A stretch of 64,000 nt of DNA, taken from Arthrobacter yangruifuii. Lineage in GTDB: Bacteria; Actinomycetota; Actinomycetes; Actinomycetales; Micrococcaceae. The position numbers and the translations under genes were made by a program. Location: NCBI RefSeq assembly GCF_009192775.1, contig NZ_VTFX01000005.1:62001-126000 (forward strand), given 5' to 3'. The notes under the pieces are model-generated. The model made no database searches and had not been told where the DNA came from. It was given only the letters and a program-made list of their open reading frames with translations. Positions 27,178-36,072 of the stretch are shown here, piece by piece. Each line of letters opens with the position of its first letter. Position 1 is the stretch's first letter.

Positions 27178-29085
27178 ATGAGCATGGAAGGCGCCGCGTG
27201 GAGCTCGCTCCACAAGATATCCCGCGGCAGCGGCACTGATAACAGGATTTCCAAGGAGACGCTGCGCCGGATAGTCCGGTTCGCGGCGCCCTACCGGTTC
27301 CGGCTTCTGGGCTTCGTCCTGCTCTCCGTAGCCGGTGCGTTCCTGGCGGTGGCCACCCCTGTCCTTGCCGGCCAGGTGGTCAATTCCATTGTGGCCGGCA
27401 CAGCACCCGGCGTGGTCATCCGCCTCGCCCTGCTGATCGCCGCCGTTGCCGTCGCTGATGCCGCCGTGTCCCTGGCCACCCGCTGGTTCTCCTCACGGAT
27501 CGGTGAAAGCGTCATCCTGGACCTGCGCACGGCGGTGTTCGACCACGTGCAGAAAATGCCCATTGCGTTTTTCACCCGCACCCGCACCGGCGCCCTGGTC
27601 AGCCGCCTCAACAATGATGTGATCGGCGCCCAGCAGGCCTTCAGCGGCACCCTCTCCGGGGTGGTGAGCAACGTTGTTGCCCTGATCCTGACGCTGATCG
27701 TGATGCTGGGGACCTCCTGGCAGGTGACCGTGCTGGCCATGCTGCTGCTTCCGGTGTTCCTGCTGCCGGCCCGGCGGATGGGCGGGCGGCTTGCGGCCCT
27801 GCGGCGCGAGGCCGCCAACCACAACGCCTCCATGGGCACCCAGATGACCGAGCGGTTCTCGGCACCCGGAGCGACCCTGATCAAACTCTTTGGCCGGCCG
27901 GACGCCGAATCCCGGGAATTTGCCGTGCGGGCCTCCCGCGTGCGGGACATCGGGGTGAAGATGGCCATGATGCAGGCCGTCTTCGTCACCGCACTGACCC
28001 TCGTCTCGGCCCTGGCGCTGGCCCTGGTCTACGGGCTGGGCGGCTATCTGGCGCTGACCGGCGGACTGAACACCGGCGACGTCGTCACCCTGGCCCTGCT
28101 GCTGACCCGGCTTTACGCGCCGCTGACCTCCCTGGCCAATGCCCGGGTGGAAATCATGAGCGCGGTGGTCAGCTTCGAGCGGGTATTCGAGATCCTGGAC
28201 CTGCGCCCGCTCATCGCCGAGAAGGAACACCCCGTCCCTGTGCCGGAGGGTCCGCTGGCCGTGGAGTTCGACGACGTCCGGTTCGCCTACCCCACGGCGG
28301 AGAAAGTCTCGCTGGCATCCTTGGAAGACGTTGCCGTTCTGGACACGCGCGGCGGTGAGGAAGTTCTCCACGGAGTCTCCTTCCGGGTGGAGCCGGGGCA
28401 AACGGTTGCCCTGGTGGGTACCTCCGGTGCCGGCAAATCCACCATCGCCCAGTTGCTGTCCCGGCTTTACGACGTCGACTCGGGTGCGGTGCGCTTCTCC
28501 GGCACCGATGTGCGGGACCTGAGCTTTGCCGGGATCCGCGGGGCCCTCGGCATGGTCACCCAGGACGGGCATCTGTTCCACGAGACCATCCGCGCCAACC
28601 TGCTGCTGGCCAATCCCGAAGCGGGGGAGGAGCAGATCTGGGATGCGCTGCGCCGTGCCCGGCTCGAGGACATGGTGCGTTCCCTTCCGGACGGGTTGGA
28701 GACCATGGTGGGCGAGCGCGGTTACCGCCTGTCCGGCGGCGAACGCCAGCGCATGACCATTGCCCGGCTGCTGCTGGCCCACCCGCGGATCGTGATCCTG
28801 GATGAGGCCACCGCGGCACTGGATTCCACCTCCGAGGCAGCAGTCCAGGCGGCGCTGGGCGAGGCGCTGGAGGGGCGCACCGCCGTCGTGATTGCCCACC
28901 GGCTCTCCACCATCCGCAACGCGGACCGGATCCTCGTCATCGAGGGCGGGCGGATTGCCGAGCAGGGAACGCATAAGGAGCTGCTGGCGCGGGACGGACG
29001 CTATGCGGAGCTGTACAACACGCAGTTCGCAGCTGAACCGGCGGCGGATGCGCAGCTTGAGCAGGATCCCGCCGCGCGGTCCTGA
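27178..29085 (+). CDS. ABC exporter, fused membrane and ATPase domains
   Basis: A 635-aa half-transporter (type IV exporter fold, works as a dimer). Six membrane helices span about residues 35-330, starting LLGFVLLSVAGAFLAVATP. The ATPase domain has Walker A VGTSGAGKST, Q-loop MVTQDGHLF, signature RLSGGERQR, Walker B IVILDEATAALD and H-loop IAHRLSTI. It is MsbA/MdlB-like and may export lipid, peptide or drug. The start ATG 27178 has CGGAGGAA 9 bases upstream, excluding a longer frame into the divergent gene's promoter. It stands alone on its strand, divergent from the GAF kinase, which might sense related conditions (inference). Confidence 0.92.
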   Translation: MSMEGAAWSSLHKISRGSGTDNRISKETLRRIVRFAAPYRFRLLGFVLLSVAGAFLAVATPVLAGQVVNSIVAGTAPGVVIRLALLIAAVAVADAAVSLATRWFSSRIGESVILDLRTAVFDHVQKMPIAFFTRTRTGALVSRLNNDVIGAQQAFSGTLSGVVSNVVALILTLIVMLGTSWQVTVLAMLLLPVFLLPARRMGGRLAALRREAANHNASMGTQMTERFSAPGATLIKLFGRPDAESREFAVRASRVRDIGVKMAMMQAVFVTALTLVSALALALVYGLGGYLALTGGLNTGDVVTLALLLTRLYAPLTSLANARVEIMSAVVSFERVFEILDLRPLIAEKEHPVPVPEGPLAVEFDDVRFAYPTAEKVSLASLEDVAVLDTRGGEEVLHGVSFRVEPGQTVALVGTSGAGKSTIAQLLSRLYDVDSGAVRFSGTDVRDLSFAGIRGALGMVTQDGHLFHETIRANLLLANPEAGEEQIWDALRRARLEDMVRSLPDGLETMVGERGYRLSGGERQRMTIARLLLAHPRIVILDEATAALDSTSEAAVQAALGEALEGRTAVVIAHRLSTIRNADRILVIEGGRIAEQGTHKELLARDGRYAELYNTQFAAEPAADAQLEQDPAARS

Positions 29086-29101
29086 GGCCGCCGGCGGCAT
29101 C

Positions 29102-29120
29102 CCGGCCCGATCGAGGCCGG
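29102..29120. terminator. Weak hairpin between convergent ABC exporter and nagB
   Basis: CCGGCC (29102-29107) pairs with GGCCGG (29115-29120) around a 7-nt loop. No T-run in either direction. Confidence 0.35.
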
Positions 29121-29122
29121 AA

Positions 29123-29884
29123 CTACCGGGACGTTTCGCGCTGGACATCCCGGTAATAGTCCTGCAGGACCAGGTCCCCGGCTGCCTCACGGTCCAGCAC
29201 GAAGGTGGCCTGCGGGTGCATCTGCAGCACCGAGGCCGGGCACATGCTTGCCAGCGGACCCTCCACTGCGCGGACGACCGCCTGCGCCTTCGCCTTGCCC
29301 TGCGCCACGAGAATCACTTTCCGCGCCTCCATGATGGTGCCCAGCCCCTGGGTGAGGCAGAGGGAGGGCACCTGGGACGCATCGGCAAAGAAGCGGGCAT
29401 TATCCTTCCGGGTGGCGGACATCAGGGTCTTGACCCGGGTCCGTGAGGCCAGGGACGAGGTCGGTTCGTTGAAGCCGATGTGTCCGTTCCGCCCGATGCC
29501 CAGGATCTGCAGGTCGATTCCGCCGGCTGCCCGGATGGCTGCTTCAAAGCGGGCGCAGGCGGCAGGCAGGTCCGCGGCACCGCCGTCCGGCACATGGACC
29601 CGCCGGGGGTCCAGGCCGAGCCGGTCAGTGACTTCCCGGCGGATCACGGCGGCATAGCTTTCCGGATGGTCCGGCGCCAACCCCACGTACTCGTCCAGTG
29701 CGAAGGCGTTCAGGGCAGACAGCTCCGGGCTGCGGTGGCGTTGAAGCACCTTGTAGATGGCCAGGGGTGAGGAGCCCGTTGCCACGCCCAGGGACTTGAT
29801 GCTGCCGGCGCTGACACCGCGGAGGATTGTCCGGGCAGCGTATTCTCCGACCTCGGCAGCACTATCCAGAATGACGACCTGCAC
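29123..29884 (-). CDS. nagB: Glucosamine-6-phosphate deaminase (NagB family)
   Basis: A 253-aa aldose-ketose isomerase/deaminase that converts glucosamine-6-phosphate to fructose-6-phosphate and ammonia. Family motifs are the catalytic FALDEYVGL, GIGRNGHIGFNEP and the lysine-containing LTQGLGTIMEARKVILVAQGKAKA lid region. The start is GTG 29884. It is the last of six tightly packed genes (gap 2 bp to the DeoR regulator). In an operon that also has a tagatose-type aldolase and a SIS-domain deaminase, it could act on galactosamine-6-phosphate (AgaI-like) instead; the sequence does not decide. Confidence 0.93.
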   Translation of the reverse strand: MQVVILDSAAEVGEYAARTILRGVSAGSIKSLGVATGSSPLAIYKVLQRHRSPELSALNAFALDEYVGLAPDHPESYAAVIRREVTDRLGLDPRRVHVPDGGAADLPAACARFEAAIRAAGGIDLQILGIGRNGHIGFNEPTSSLASRTRVKTLMSATRKDNARFFADASQVPSLCLTQGLGTIMEARKVILVAQGKAKAQAVVRAVEGPLASMCPASVLQMHPQATFVLDREAAGDLVLQDYYRDVQRETSR

Positions 29885-29886
29885 GG

Positions 29887-30711
29887 CTACCTCCCGGCGC
29901 GTTCTTGGGTCCGGCCGGCGGTCTTGACCGGGGCCACGATCACCCTGGTGCCGCGGCTTTCAAACCCGGCCTTTTCACTGTCGGTGATCCCGCTGTCCGT
30001 AATCAGGTTGCTGAACACGTAGCCGTTCAGCGTGGCGAAGCTGCGGGTGCCGATTTTGGAGGAGTCCGCCACGATGTACGTCTCCGAGGCCCGGCGGGAG
30101 ATCAACGAGTTTACTGCGGCTTCCCCTTCGTCGCTGACGGTTGGGCCTATTTCGGCATCCAGCCCGTTGACCCCCACAAAAGCCAAGTCCAGTGCCACCC
30201 GCTGCAGGATGACGTCCGTATAGGGGCCCACCAGCTCGTACGAGCGCGGGTTCACGGTGCCGCCGGTCACCATCACGCGGATATTGGGCCGCACCACCAG
30301 CTGTACGGCGATATTGATGGCGTTGGTGACCACGGTCAGTGTGGGTTTGCTTGAGGGTTCCATCAGGTCCCGGCGCATCCCCAGGGCATGGGCGATGGCC
30401 GTGCTGGTGGTGCCGCCGCACAGGCCGATGACGGCGCCCCTGGGGACCAGCGCACTGGCGGCCAGGGCGATGGCCTGTTTCTCGGCTGTATGGTCATCCC
30501 GGCTGTACCTGGTCGGCAGGTCGTAGGCGACGGCTTCCATGGTGGCACCGCCGCGGGTGCGCGTCAGGAGCCGCTGTGCGGCCAGGGCATCCAGGTCCCG
30601 CCGGGCGGTGGCAGGTGACACTTTCAGCTCGGCCATGATCTCCTCCACCTGCACGCGTCCGCGTGCCGCGAGGAGATCAAGGATGGCGTTGAGCCGCTCG
30701 GTCTTTTCCAT
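29887..30711 (-). CDS. DeoR-family transcriptional regulator
   Basis: A 274-aa repressor. The N-terminal DeoR helix-turn-helix (RLNAILDLLAARGRVQVEEIMAELKVSPATARRDLDAL) is followed by a sugar-phosphate-sensing DeoR_C domain (VIGLCGGTTSTAIAHAL, VTNAINIAVQL, VMVTGGTVNPRSYELVGP). Regulators of this type (AgaR, GlpR, FruR) release DNA when they bind a phosphorylated sugar. It lies inside the operon it presumably controls; two GAAA-N7-TTTC dyads at 34572-34605, before the divergent importer, are candidate sites. The ATG at 30711 is 6 bp after the aldolase gene stop. Confidence 0.92.
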   Translation of the reverse strand: MEKTERLNAILDLLAARGRVQVEEIMAELKVSPATARRDLDALAAQRLLTRTRGGATMEAVAYDLPTRYSRDDHTAEKQAIALAASALVPRGAVIGLCGGTTSTAIAHALGMRRDLMEPSSKPTLTVVTNAINIAVQLVVRPNIRVMVTGGTVNPRSYELVGPYTDVILQRVALDLAFVGVNGLDAEIGPTVSDEGEAAVNSLISRRASETYIVADSSKIGTRSFATLNGYVFSNLITDSGITDSEKAGFESRGTRVIVAPVKTAGRTQERAGR

Positions 30712-30717
30712 GGGTTT

Positions 30718-31575
30718 TCAGCCTTTTTCCGCTACGGTCCCGGTCAGGGAGAAGAGGGACAACAGACGCCCGGCCTCCGGGGCAAGCGCCCGGCGGCCCG
30801 CGGAGAGATACTTCCGGGAGTCGACGAGATCCGGCTGGTCTGCCAGCATCCGGCGCACGGCCCGGGTGAAGAAACCGTTGAGATGCGTCGAAACATTGAT
30901 CTTGGTCATTCCGGCGGTGATGGCCGCGACCAGCATGCTGTCCGGCACCCCGGAGGAGCCGTGCAGCACCAGCGGGACGTCCAGGGCGTTTTTCAGCTCC
31001 CGGATCAGGTCCAGGTCCAGCCGTGCGCTCCGGCTGGTCATGGCATGCGAGGAACCCACCGCCACGGCCAGCGCATCGACGCCGGTGGACAGCACAAAGT
31101 CCGCGGCCTCGAAGGGATCGGTCCGCACGCCCGGGGCATGTGCTCCGTCCTTGCCGCCCACTTCCCCCAGTTCCGCCTCCACAAACACGCCCAGCGGTTC
31201 GGCGTGTTTGACCACGCGGGCGGTGGCGGCAACATTCTCGCTGTAGGGCAGGGCCGCGCCGTCGTACATCACGGACCCGAAGCCGAGCTCCACTGCCTGA
31301 TGGACCAGGGCCTCATCTTCGGCATGGTCCAGATGCAGGGCCACGGGGACCGCGGCGGCATCAGCCACCGCAAGACAGGCTGCCGCCAGGGGTTTCAGGG
31401 ATCCGTGGAAGGCCGCACAGTTCTGTGAAATCTGCAGGATCACCGGCAGGCCGGCCTCTTCCGCGCCGGAGACTATGGCCTCGGCGGTCTCCAGATGCAG
31501 GACGTTGAAGCTGCCGATTCCGGTGCCCACCGCCGCAGCGTTCTCCATCAGGGTCCGGGTTGGGGTCAGGACCAT
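30718..31575 (-). CDS. Class II sugar-bisphosphate aldolase (tagatose/fructose)
   Basis: A 285-aa zinc aldolase that splits a ketose-1,6-bisphosphate into glyceraldehyde-3-phosphate and dihydroxyacetone phosphate. It matches the KbaY/GatY/FbaA-like branch. Zinc ligand motif ALHLDHAED, the Glu/Gly loop VEAELGEVGGKDG, GSSHAM, and the phosphate-binding VLHGSSGVP and INVSTHLN are all in place. Length is right for the short (GatY) branch rather than the ~340-aa glycolytic enzyme. It overlaps the PfkB kinase gene by 10 bp. Beside a DeoR regulator and SIS deaminase, tagatose-1,6-bisphosphate is the likelier substrate, by inference. Confidence 0.92.
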   Translation of the reverse strand: MVLTPTRTLMENAAAVGTGIGSFNVLHLETAEAIVSGAEEAGLPVILQISQNCAAFHGSLKPLAAACLAVADAAAVPVALHLDHAEDEALVHQAVELGFGSVMYDGAALPYSENVAATARVVKHAEPLGVFVEAELGEVGGKDGAHAPGVRTDPFEAADFVLSTGVDALAVAVGSSHAMTSRSARLDLDLIRELKNALDVPLVLHGSSGVPDSMLVAAITAGMTKINVSTHLNGFFTRAVRRMLADQPDLVDSRKYLSAGRRALAPEAGRLLSLFSLTGTVAEKG

Positions 31576-32564
31576 CGATTTGCCTCCAGTGCAGTGGGTT
31601 GGTTCTCATCCGCGGTGCCGGTGCTGTGCCTGGTGACGGTGATCTGCCGCTGCAGGGTGCGGTGCTCGGGTGAGATTTCGCCCGCTGCCGGCATCAGCAC
31701 GGCGGCGGCGGACCAGGCGGCCGCCGTACGCAGCATCAGCTCCAGGTCCCGGCTCCCGGACGCCAGATGGACGGCGAGGGCCGCCACCGCGGCGTCCCCG
31801 GCTCCCGTCGGGTTCCCCGGCAGGCTGCGGTCCAGCCGGGCGTGCAGGTAATGCCCGGGATCGGCTGCTGAGTAGGCGAGCAGTCCGTCTTCACCGCAGC
31901 TGAGGAAAACGGTCTGGGCACCGGCACGCAGGAGACGGAGCACGCCTTGGTGCACATCATCTTCGCCGGTGGCCTCGCGCAGCTCGTGCTGGTTGGGCTT
32001 CAGGGCGAAGGCGCCGGCCTCGGCCGCACGGATCAGGTCCGGCCCGGAGGTGTCGATGATGCAGGGAATGCCGTGCCCCGCGGCGGCCCGGACCAGATCG
32101 GGGTAAAAGCCGGGCGGAGCCTGTGGAGGCAGGCTGCCCGAGCCCACCAGCACACCGGCACGGGGGAGGAGGCGTGCAATCAGAGCGGTCAGGTCCTGCC
32201 ATTCGCTGCCGGTGAGGGGATGCCCGGTTTCGTTGAAGATGCTGGTAAGCCCGGCGCTCTGATCGACAAAGGCCATGCTGCGCCTGGTGGGTGCCGCCAC
32301 GGGAACGAGGCGGTGCGGGATGCCGGCGAGTTCAAGGTCCTCGCGGTAGCGGGCGCCGGAGGAGCTGCCGCTGGTGGCGACGGCGAGCGTGGGGGCACCC
32401 AGCTGGTGGGCCACCCGGGCCACGTTCATTCCCTTGCCTCCGGCACGGACGGCCGGCGGCGGCACCCGGTGGCTGGAGCCGGGGACAAGCGCCGGCACGG
32501 CATAGGTTTCATCCAGGGCCGGATTGGCCGTGACGGTCAGCACCGCGCCCGCGTCCCGGTTCAC
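31566..32564 (-). CDS. PfkB-family hexose-phosphate kinase
   Basis: A 332-aa sugar kinase of the 1-phosphofructokinase/tagatose-6-phosphate kinase group. The N-terminus VLTVTANPALDETY, substrate loop GGKGMNVARVAHQLG and the ATP/anion-hole motif NPTGAGDAAVAALAVHLA (catalytic Asp in GAGD) are clear. It would make the bisphosphate split by the next gene's aldolase. I chose GTG 32564, which overlaps the ROK gene stop as GTGA; GTG 32543 would begin exactly at VLTVTANP and is a fair alternative. The C-terminal end overlaps the aldolase gene by 10 bp. Confidence 0.9.
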   Translation of the reverse strand: MNRDAGAVLTVTANPALDETYAVPALVPGSSHRVPPPAVRAGGKGMNVARVAHQLGAPTLAVATSGSSSGARYREDLELAGIPHRLVPVAAPTRRSMAFVDQSAGLTSIFNETGHPLTGSEWQDLTALIARLLPRAGVLVGSGSLPPQAPPGFYPDLVRAAAGHGIPCIIDTSGPDLIRAAEAGAFALKPNQHELREATGEDDVHQGVLRLLRAGAQTVFLSCGEDGLLAYSAADPGHYLHARLDRSLPGNPTGAGDAAVAALAVHLASGSRDLELMLRTAAAWSAAAVLMPAAGEISPEHRTLQRQITVTRHSTGTADENQPTALEANRWS

Positions 32565-33505
32565 AACGGGCTTTCGGTCAGGCCGCGGGCGTGCAGGGCA
32601 GCACCTCGGAGTCCGGCATCCTGGCCGAGGACGGAAACGCGGATCCCGGGCCGGCGGTGGAAGGAGAGCCTGCTGTCGACGGCGCGGCGCAGCGGCCCGG
32701 TCAGATGGTCGCCGGCCTGGGAGAGGCCGCCGCCGAGAATCACGGCTTCGGTGCACAGCACCGCGGCCAGGTGGCAGATGCCGTCGGCCAGGGCCTCGAC
32801 GGCGTCGGCCCAGACGGCCGCAGCGTCAGCGTCGCCGTTCCGCGCGGCACCCAGCACTTCTTTGGCTCCGGCTGCCGCCCTGCCGGTGCGTTCCGTGTAG
32901 CGGCGGACGATGGCCCCGGCGGAGCCCACCGTTTCCAGGCAGCCGTGCGCCCCGCAGGCGCACAGTGTGCCCGAGGGGACGGCCGCGTGGCCGATTTCCC
33001 CGGCATAACCGCCGCCGAGCACCCGCCGTCCGTCGCAGAAGACCGCCCCGGCGATGCCGGTACCGATAATCAGCACCACGGCGTCGCGCAGTCCCTGGCC
33101 CGCCCCGAGGCGCATTTCCGCCTCGCCCGCCAGCCCGACGTCGTGCCCGAAGGCAACGGGCAGCCCGGTTTCCTCCCGAAGCCGCTGGGCGAAGGGATAG
33201 TTCCGCCAGCCCAGGTTCGCCGAGAAAAGGCCCGTCCCCGTATGTTCATCCACCAGTCCGGGGACCACCAGCCCCAACGCCTGCACTGACGCCTCCGGAT
33301 ACTCCCGTGCGTACCGCTGGGACAGGGCGGCAACCTCCTTCACCACTGCGTCGCCGGGGCGGGCCGGATCACGCGGCGTCGGCATCCGCAGCAGGGAGTG
33401 GAAGTTTCCGCTTCCGTCCTGCAGCGCCGCCTTCATATCGGTTCCGCCCACGTCGAAGGCCAGGACAGATCCGCGGACGGGGGAAGGGGGTGCCGGCGTG
33501 CTCAT
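32561..33505 (-). CDS. ROK-family sugar kinase
   Basis: A 314-aa cytoplasmic kinase. The phosphate-binding FDVGGTDMKAAL opens the protein, the sugar-binding region includes the catalytic Asp of GHDVGLAGEAE, and the zinc-finger motif CACGAHGCLET is complete. It phosphorylates a hexose or amino sugar at C6. It is linked by 4-bp overlaps to both neighbours (ATGA with the SIS gene, GTGA with the PfkB gene), so it likely acts first in the pathway on the imported sugar. It has no helix-turn-helix, so it is a kinase rather than a ROK repressor. Exact sugar unknown. Confidence 0.92.
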   Translation of the reverse strand: MSTPAPPSPVRGSVLAFDVGGTDMKAALQDGSGNFHSLLRMPTPRDPARPGDAVVKEVAALSQRYAREYPEASVQALGLVVPGLVDEHTGTGLFSANLGWRNYPFAQRLREETGLPVAFGHDVGLAGEAEMRLGAGQGLRDAVVLIIGTGIAGAVFCDGRRVLGGGYAGEIGHAAVPSGTLCACGAHGCLETVGSAGAIVRRYTERTGRAAAGAKEVLGAARNGDADAAAVWADAVEALADGICHLAAVLCTEAVILGGGLSQAGDHLTGPLRRAVDSRLSFHRRPGIRVSVLGQDAGLRGAALHARGLTESPL

Positions 33506-34443
33506 CTGCCCGGCTGGTCTTCCAGGATGACGGAACGGGTCAGGCTGCGCGGGCTGTCGGGGTCGAGTCCGCGGGCCATGGCACGCTCCAGGGTGAGCTT
33601 ATGGATGCGGACAAGTTCGGCCAGGGGATGGCGGGTGGAGGACTCGAACCGCGCTCCGGTCCGCTCGACGTCGGAGCGCAGGCCCTCGGGTTCATCACCC
33701 AGCAGCCAGGTCACCCGGCCGGGTGCGGCAATGGCGATGGGTCCGTGCCGGTATTCCATCGCGGGATAGGACTCGGTCCAGCCCTGCACTGCTTCGCGCA
33801 TTTTCAGCGCGGCTTCGTGGGCCAGACCCACCGTCCAGCCGCGGCCGAGGAAGCTGAACTGCTCGGCGTCCAGCAGTGCATCCTGAGTGGGTTCGGCCAG
33901 CACGGCCCGTGCGTCCTCCACAGCGGGTCCCAGGTCTGTTCCAAGCGAGGTGAGCAGATAGGCCAGCGCCGCGGTGGCGAACCGGGTCTGGACCACTGAG
34001 GACTCATCTGCGTAGGGCAGGGCCACCACGGATCCGGCCAGTTCCGCGGCCGGGGAATCGAGGTCTCCGAGCAGCACCGTGCTGGGGACCGAGCTTCCCA
34101 GCTCGGCCAGCAGGCTCACTACCTCCGTGGTGGTGCCGGAACGGGTGATCGCGACGACGGCGTCATATTCCCGGCGGGTAACTGCCGTTGCCTCGGAGGC
34201 TGCGAACGCATCGGTTTCACCGAGGCCTGCCGCCTCCCGCGCCGCCGCGTAGGACTGTGCCATGAACCAGGACGTACCGCAGCCCACCACGGCCACGCGT
34301 TTGCCCGCTGCCGGCAGCAGCGTCTCGGCGCGCGCCTGCCCGATGGCCCGCTCCCAGACATCCGGCTGGGAAAACAGTTCTTCGCGCATCCACCGGCCGG
34401 GGGCCGCAGGGGACGGTGCTGCGTCGGTGAAGGATGTTGGCAT
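33502..34443 (-). CDS. SIS-domain sugar isomerase/deaminase (AgaS-like)
   Basis: A 313-aa protein made of two SIS domains (about 20-165 and 190-310), the fold of GlmS isomerase domains and of AgaS galactosamine-6-phosphate deaminase. Sugar-phosphate-binding sequences are VVGCGTSWFMAQ, AITRSGTTTEVV and the second-domain FLGRGWTVGLAHEAALKMREA with TESYPAMEYRHGP. There is no glutaminase domain, so it is catabolic rather than a GlmS. The start ATG 34443 has GAGGAG 9 bases upstream, which dismisses the longer frame. It is the first gene of the six-gene operon and is divergent from the sugar importer. Confidence 0.9.
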   Translation of the reverse strand: MPTSFTDAAPSPAAPGRWMREELFSQPDVWERAIGQARAETLLPAAGKRVAVVGCGTSWFMAQSYAAAREAAGLGETDAFAASEATAVTRREYDAVVAITRSGTTTEVVSLLAELGSSVPSTVLLGDLDSPAAELAGSVVALPYADESSVVQTRFATAALAYLLTSLGTDLGPAVEDARAVLAEPTQDALLDAEQFSFLGRGWTVGLAHEAALKMREAVQGWTESYPAMEYRHGPIAIAAPGRVTWLLGDEPEGLRSDVERTGARFESSTRHPLAELVRIHKLTLERAMARGLDPDSPRSLTRSVILEDQPGR

Positions 34444-34571
34444 GAAGGTGCTCCTCTGTACAGCGGGGCCGGGTGTCCCGGTGTCCGGGAAGGTCAAGGT
34501 CCTTCCATGATGGACATTGATTGCATCGCTTGTCTAGAGATCAGTAAAAATCAAAACTGCGGAGGCGGACA

Positions 34572-34605
34572 GAAACGACGATTTTCGCGGAAAGTCGGCG
34601 TTTCC
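34572..34605. promoter_or_regulatory. Candidate operator: two GAAA-N7-TTTC dyads
   Basis: GAAA (34572-34575)/TTTC (34583-34586) and GGAAA (34589-34593)/TTTCC (34601-34605) are adjacent inverted repeats with the same 7-bp spacer. They lie in the 328-bp divergent gap 34444-34771, between the catabolic operon and the importer. The operon's DeoR regulator is the obvious candidate. The rest of that gap shows no gene. Confidence 0.5.
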
Positions 34606-34640
34606 TTCGTTATTGACTTCAAATAGACGCCAAAAAGGTC

Positions 34641-34669
34641 TTGACGGGGGCGCATCCTCACGCAATTAT
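34641..34669 (+). promoter_or_regulatory. Probable promoter of the sugar ABC importer
   Basis: TTGACG (34641-34646), 17-bp spacer, AATTAT (34664-34669). It lies 103 bp before the start codon of the binding protein and 36 bp downstream of the dyads. Confidence 0.5.
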
Positions 34670-34771
34670 TCTTTCAACTGATTGATGAAGCCTGATTCCG
34701 AAGTGCAACTAGCTATCAGATTCCGTCACCGTTTCGCGGTCCCCGGCCGTGACTATTTGAAAGAGGATTCA

Positions 34772-36004
34772 ATGAAGAGCAAAGTTCGCATAGGCCTGGT
34801 GGCCCTGGCTGCCACCGGCGCCCTCGCGGTTTCCTCCTGCGGCTTCGGGGGCGACGGATCCGGTGAAGGGGACGCCAGCTCCCTGGACCTCCTCGTTCCC
34901 AGCTACTCGGACGGCACCAAGGCCCTCTGGGAAGGCGTCATCGAAGACTTTGAGGCCGCCAATGAGGGAATCACCGTCAACCTGCAGGTGGAATCGTGGG
35001 AAAACCTCGAATCGGTTCTGCAGACCAAGATCCAGGCCGGAGAGGCACCGGATATTTACAACGGGGGTGCCTTCTCGGCCTTTGCCGACGAGGGACTGCT
35101 GTATCCGGCGGAGGACGTCGCTTCCGAAGAGACGCTCAGCGACTTCCAGGAATCCTTCGCTGAAAATGAGGTGCTCGACGGCACCCAGTACGGACTGCCG
35201 CTGATCGCCTCGGTACGCGCCCTGTTCTACAACCAGGACCTGTTTGACGCTGCCGGCGTTGCAGCGCCGCCCACCACCTGGGACGAGCTGTACGCGGCCG
35301 CAAAGAAGATCTCCGATACCGGCACTCCCGGCTACGGCATGCCGCTGGGTTCTGAAGAAGCACAGGGCGAGAGCCTGATCTGGTTTGCCGGCAACGGCGG
35401 CAGCTTCGGCAGCGAAACCGAGATCACCGTCAATTCCCCGGAGAACCTGGAAGCTGCCGAGTTCATGAAGAAGATGATTTCCGACGGGGTGACGCAGCCC
35501 GATCCGGGAGCGACCCAGCGGACGCCCATGATCAACGTCTTCGCCCAGGGCCAGATCGGCATGGTGTACGCCCTGCCGCAGACGGTGGGCCAGATTGAGG
35601 AAGAAAACCCCGAACTGAACTACGGGGTGACCACCGTTCCCACCCGCAGCGGGGAGCCGGCAACGCTGGGCGTTGCCGACCGCCTGATGGCGTTCAAGAA
35701 CGACGAGGACAAGCAGGAAGCCATCACTGCCTTCATGGACTTCTTCTACGCCGAGGACAACTACGTGGACTGGGTGCAGACCGAAGGCTTCCTGCCCACC
35801 ACCAAGAGCGGATCCGAGGCCATGGCCAGCAACGAGGACCTGGCGCCGTTCCTTGACATGCTGCCCACCGCGGAGTTCTACCCCACCACCAACCCTGCCT
35901 GGAACAGTACGGACGGTGCCTTCAAGTCCCTCATGGGCCAGCTTGAAGACCAGGATGCCAAGACTGTCCTGGACCAGATCCAGTCCAAGGCTGACGCAGC
36001 CTGA
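34772..36004 (+). CDS. ABC sugar importer, solute-binding lipoprotein
   Basis: A 410-aa family-1 extracellular binding protein (MalE/UgpB type). A lipoprotein signal peptide ends in LAVSSC (lipid-anchored Cys near residue 23). Mature-domain motifs include VNLQVESWENLESVLQTKIQAGEAPDIY and LPLIASVRALFYNQDLFDAAGV followed by PTTWDELYAAAKKI, all typical. It captures a sugar outside the membrane and delivers it to the two permeases that follow. The start ATG 34772 has AAAGAGGA 6 bases upstream. The divergent amino-sugar operon suggests an amino sugar or its acetyl form as ligand (inference). Confidence 0.93.
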   Translation: MKSKVRIGLVALAATGALAVSSCGFGGDGSGEGDASSLDLLVPSYSDGTKALWEGVIEDFEAANEGITVNLQVESWENLESVLQTKIQAGEAPDIYNGGAFSAFADEGLLYPAEDVASEETLSDFQESFAENEVLDGTQYGLPLIASVRALFYNQDLFDAAGVAAPPTTWDELYAAAKKISDTGTPGYGMPLGSEEAQGESLIWFAGNGGSFGSETEITVNSPENLEAAEFMKKMISDGVTQPDPGATQRTPMINVFAQGQIGMVYALPQTVGQIEEENPELNYGVTTVPTRSGEPATLGVADRLMAFKNDEDKQEAITAFMDFFYAEDNYVDWVQTEGFLPTTKSGSEAMASNEDLAPFLDMLPTAEFYPTTNPAWNSTDGAFKSLMGQLEDQDAKTVLDQIQSKADAA

Positions 36005-36072
36005 CTCCGGCCCGAAGGGGCCGCCGCTCCGGTTCGAGGCGGCGGTCCCTTCCTGTTCCAGAACGGTTTTAC

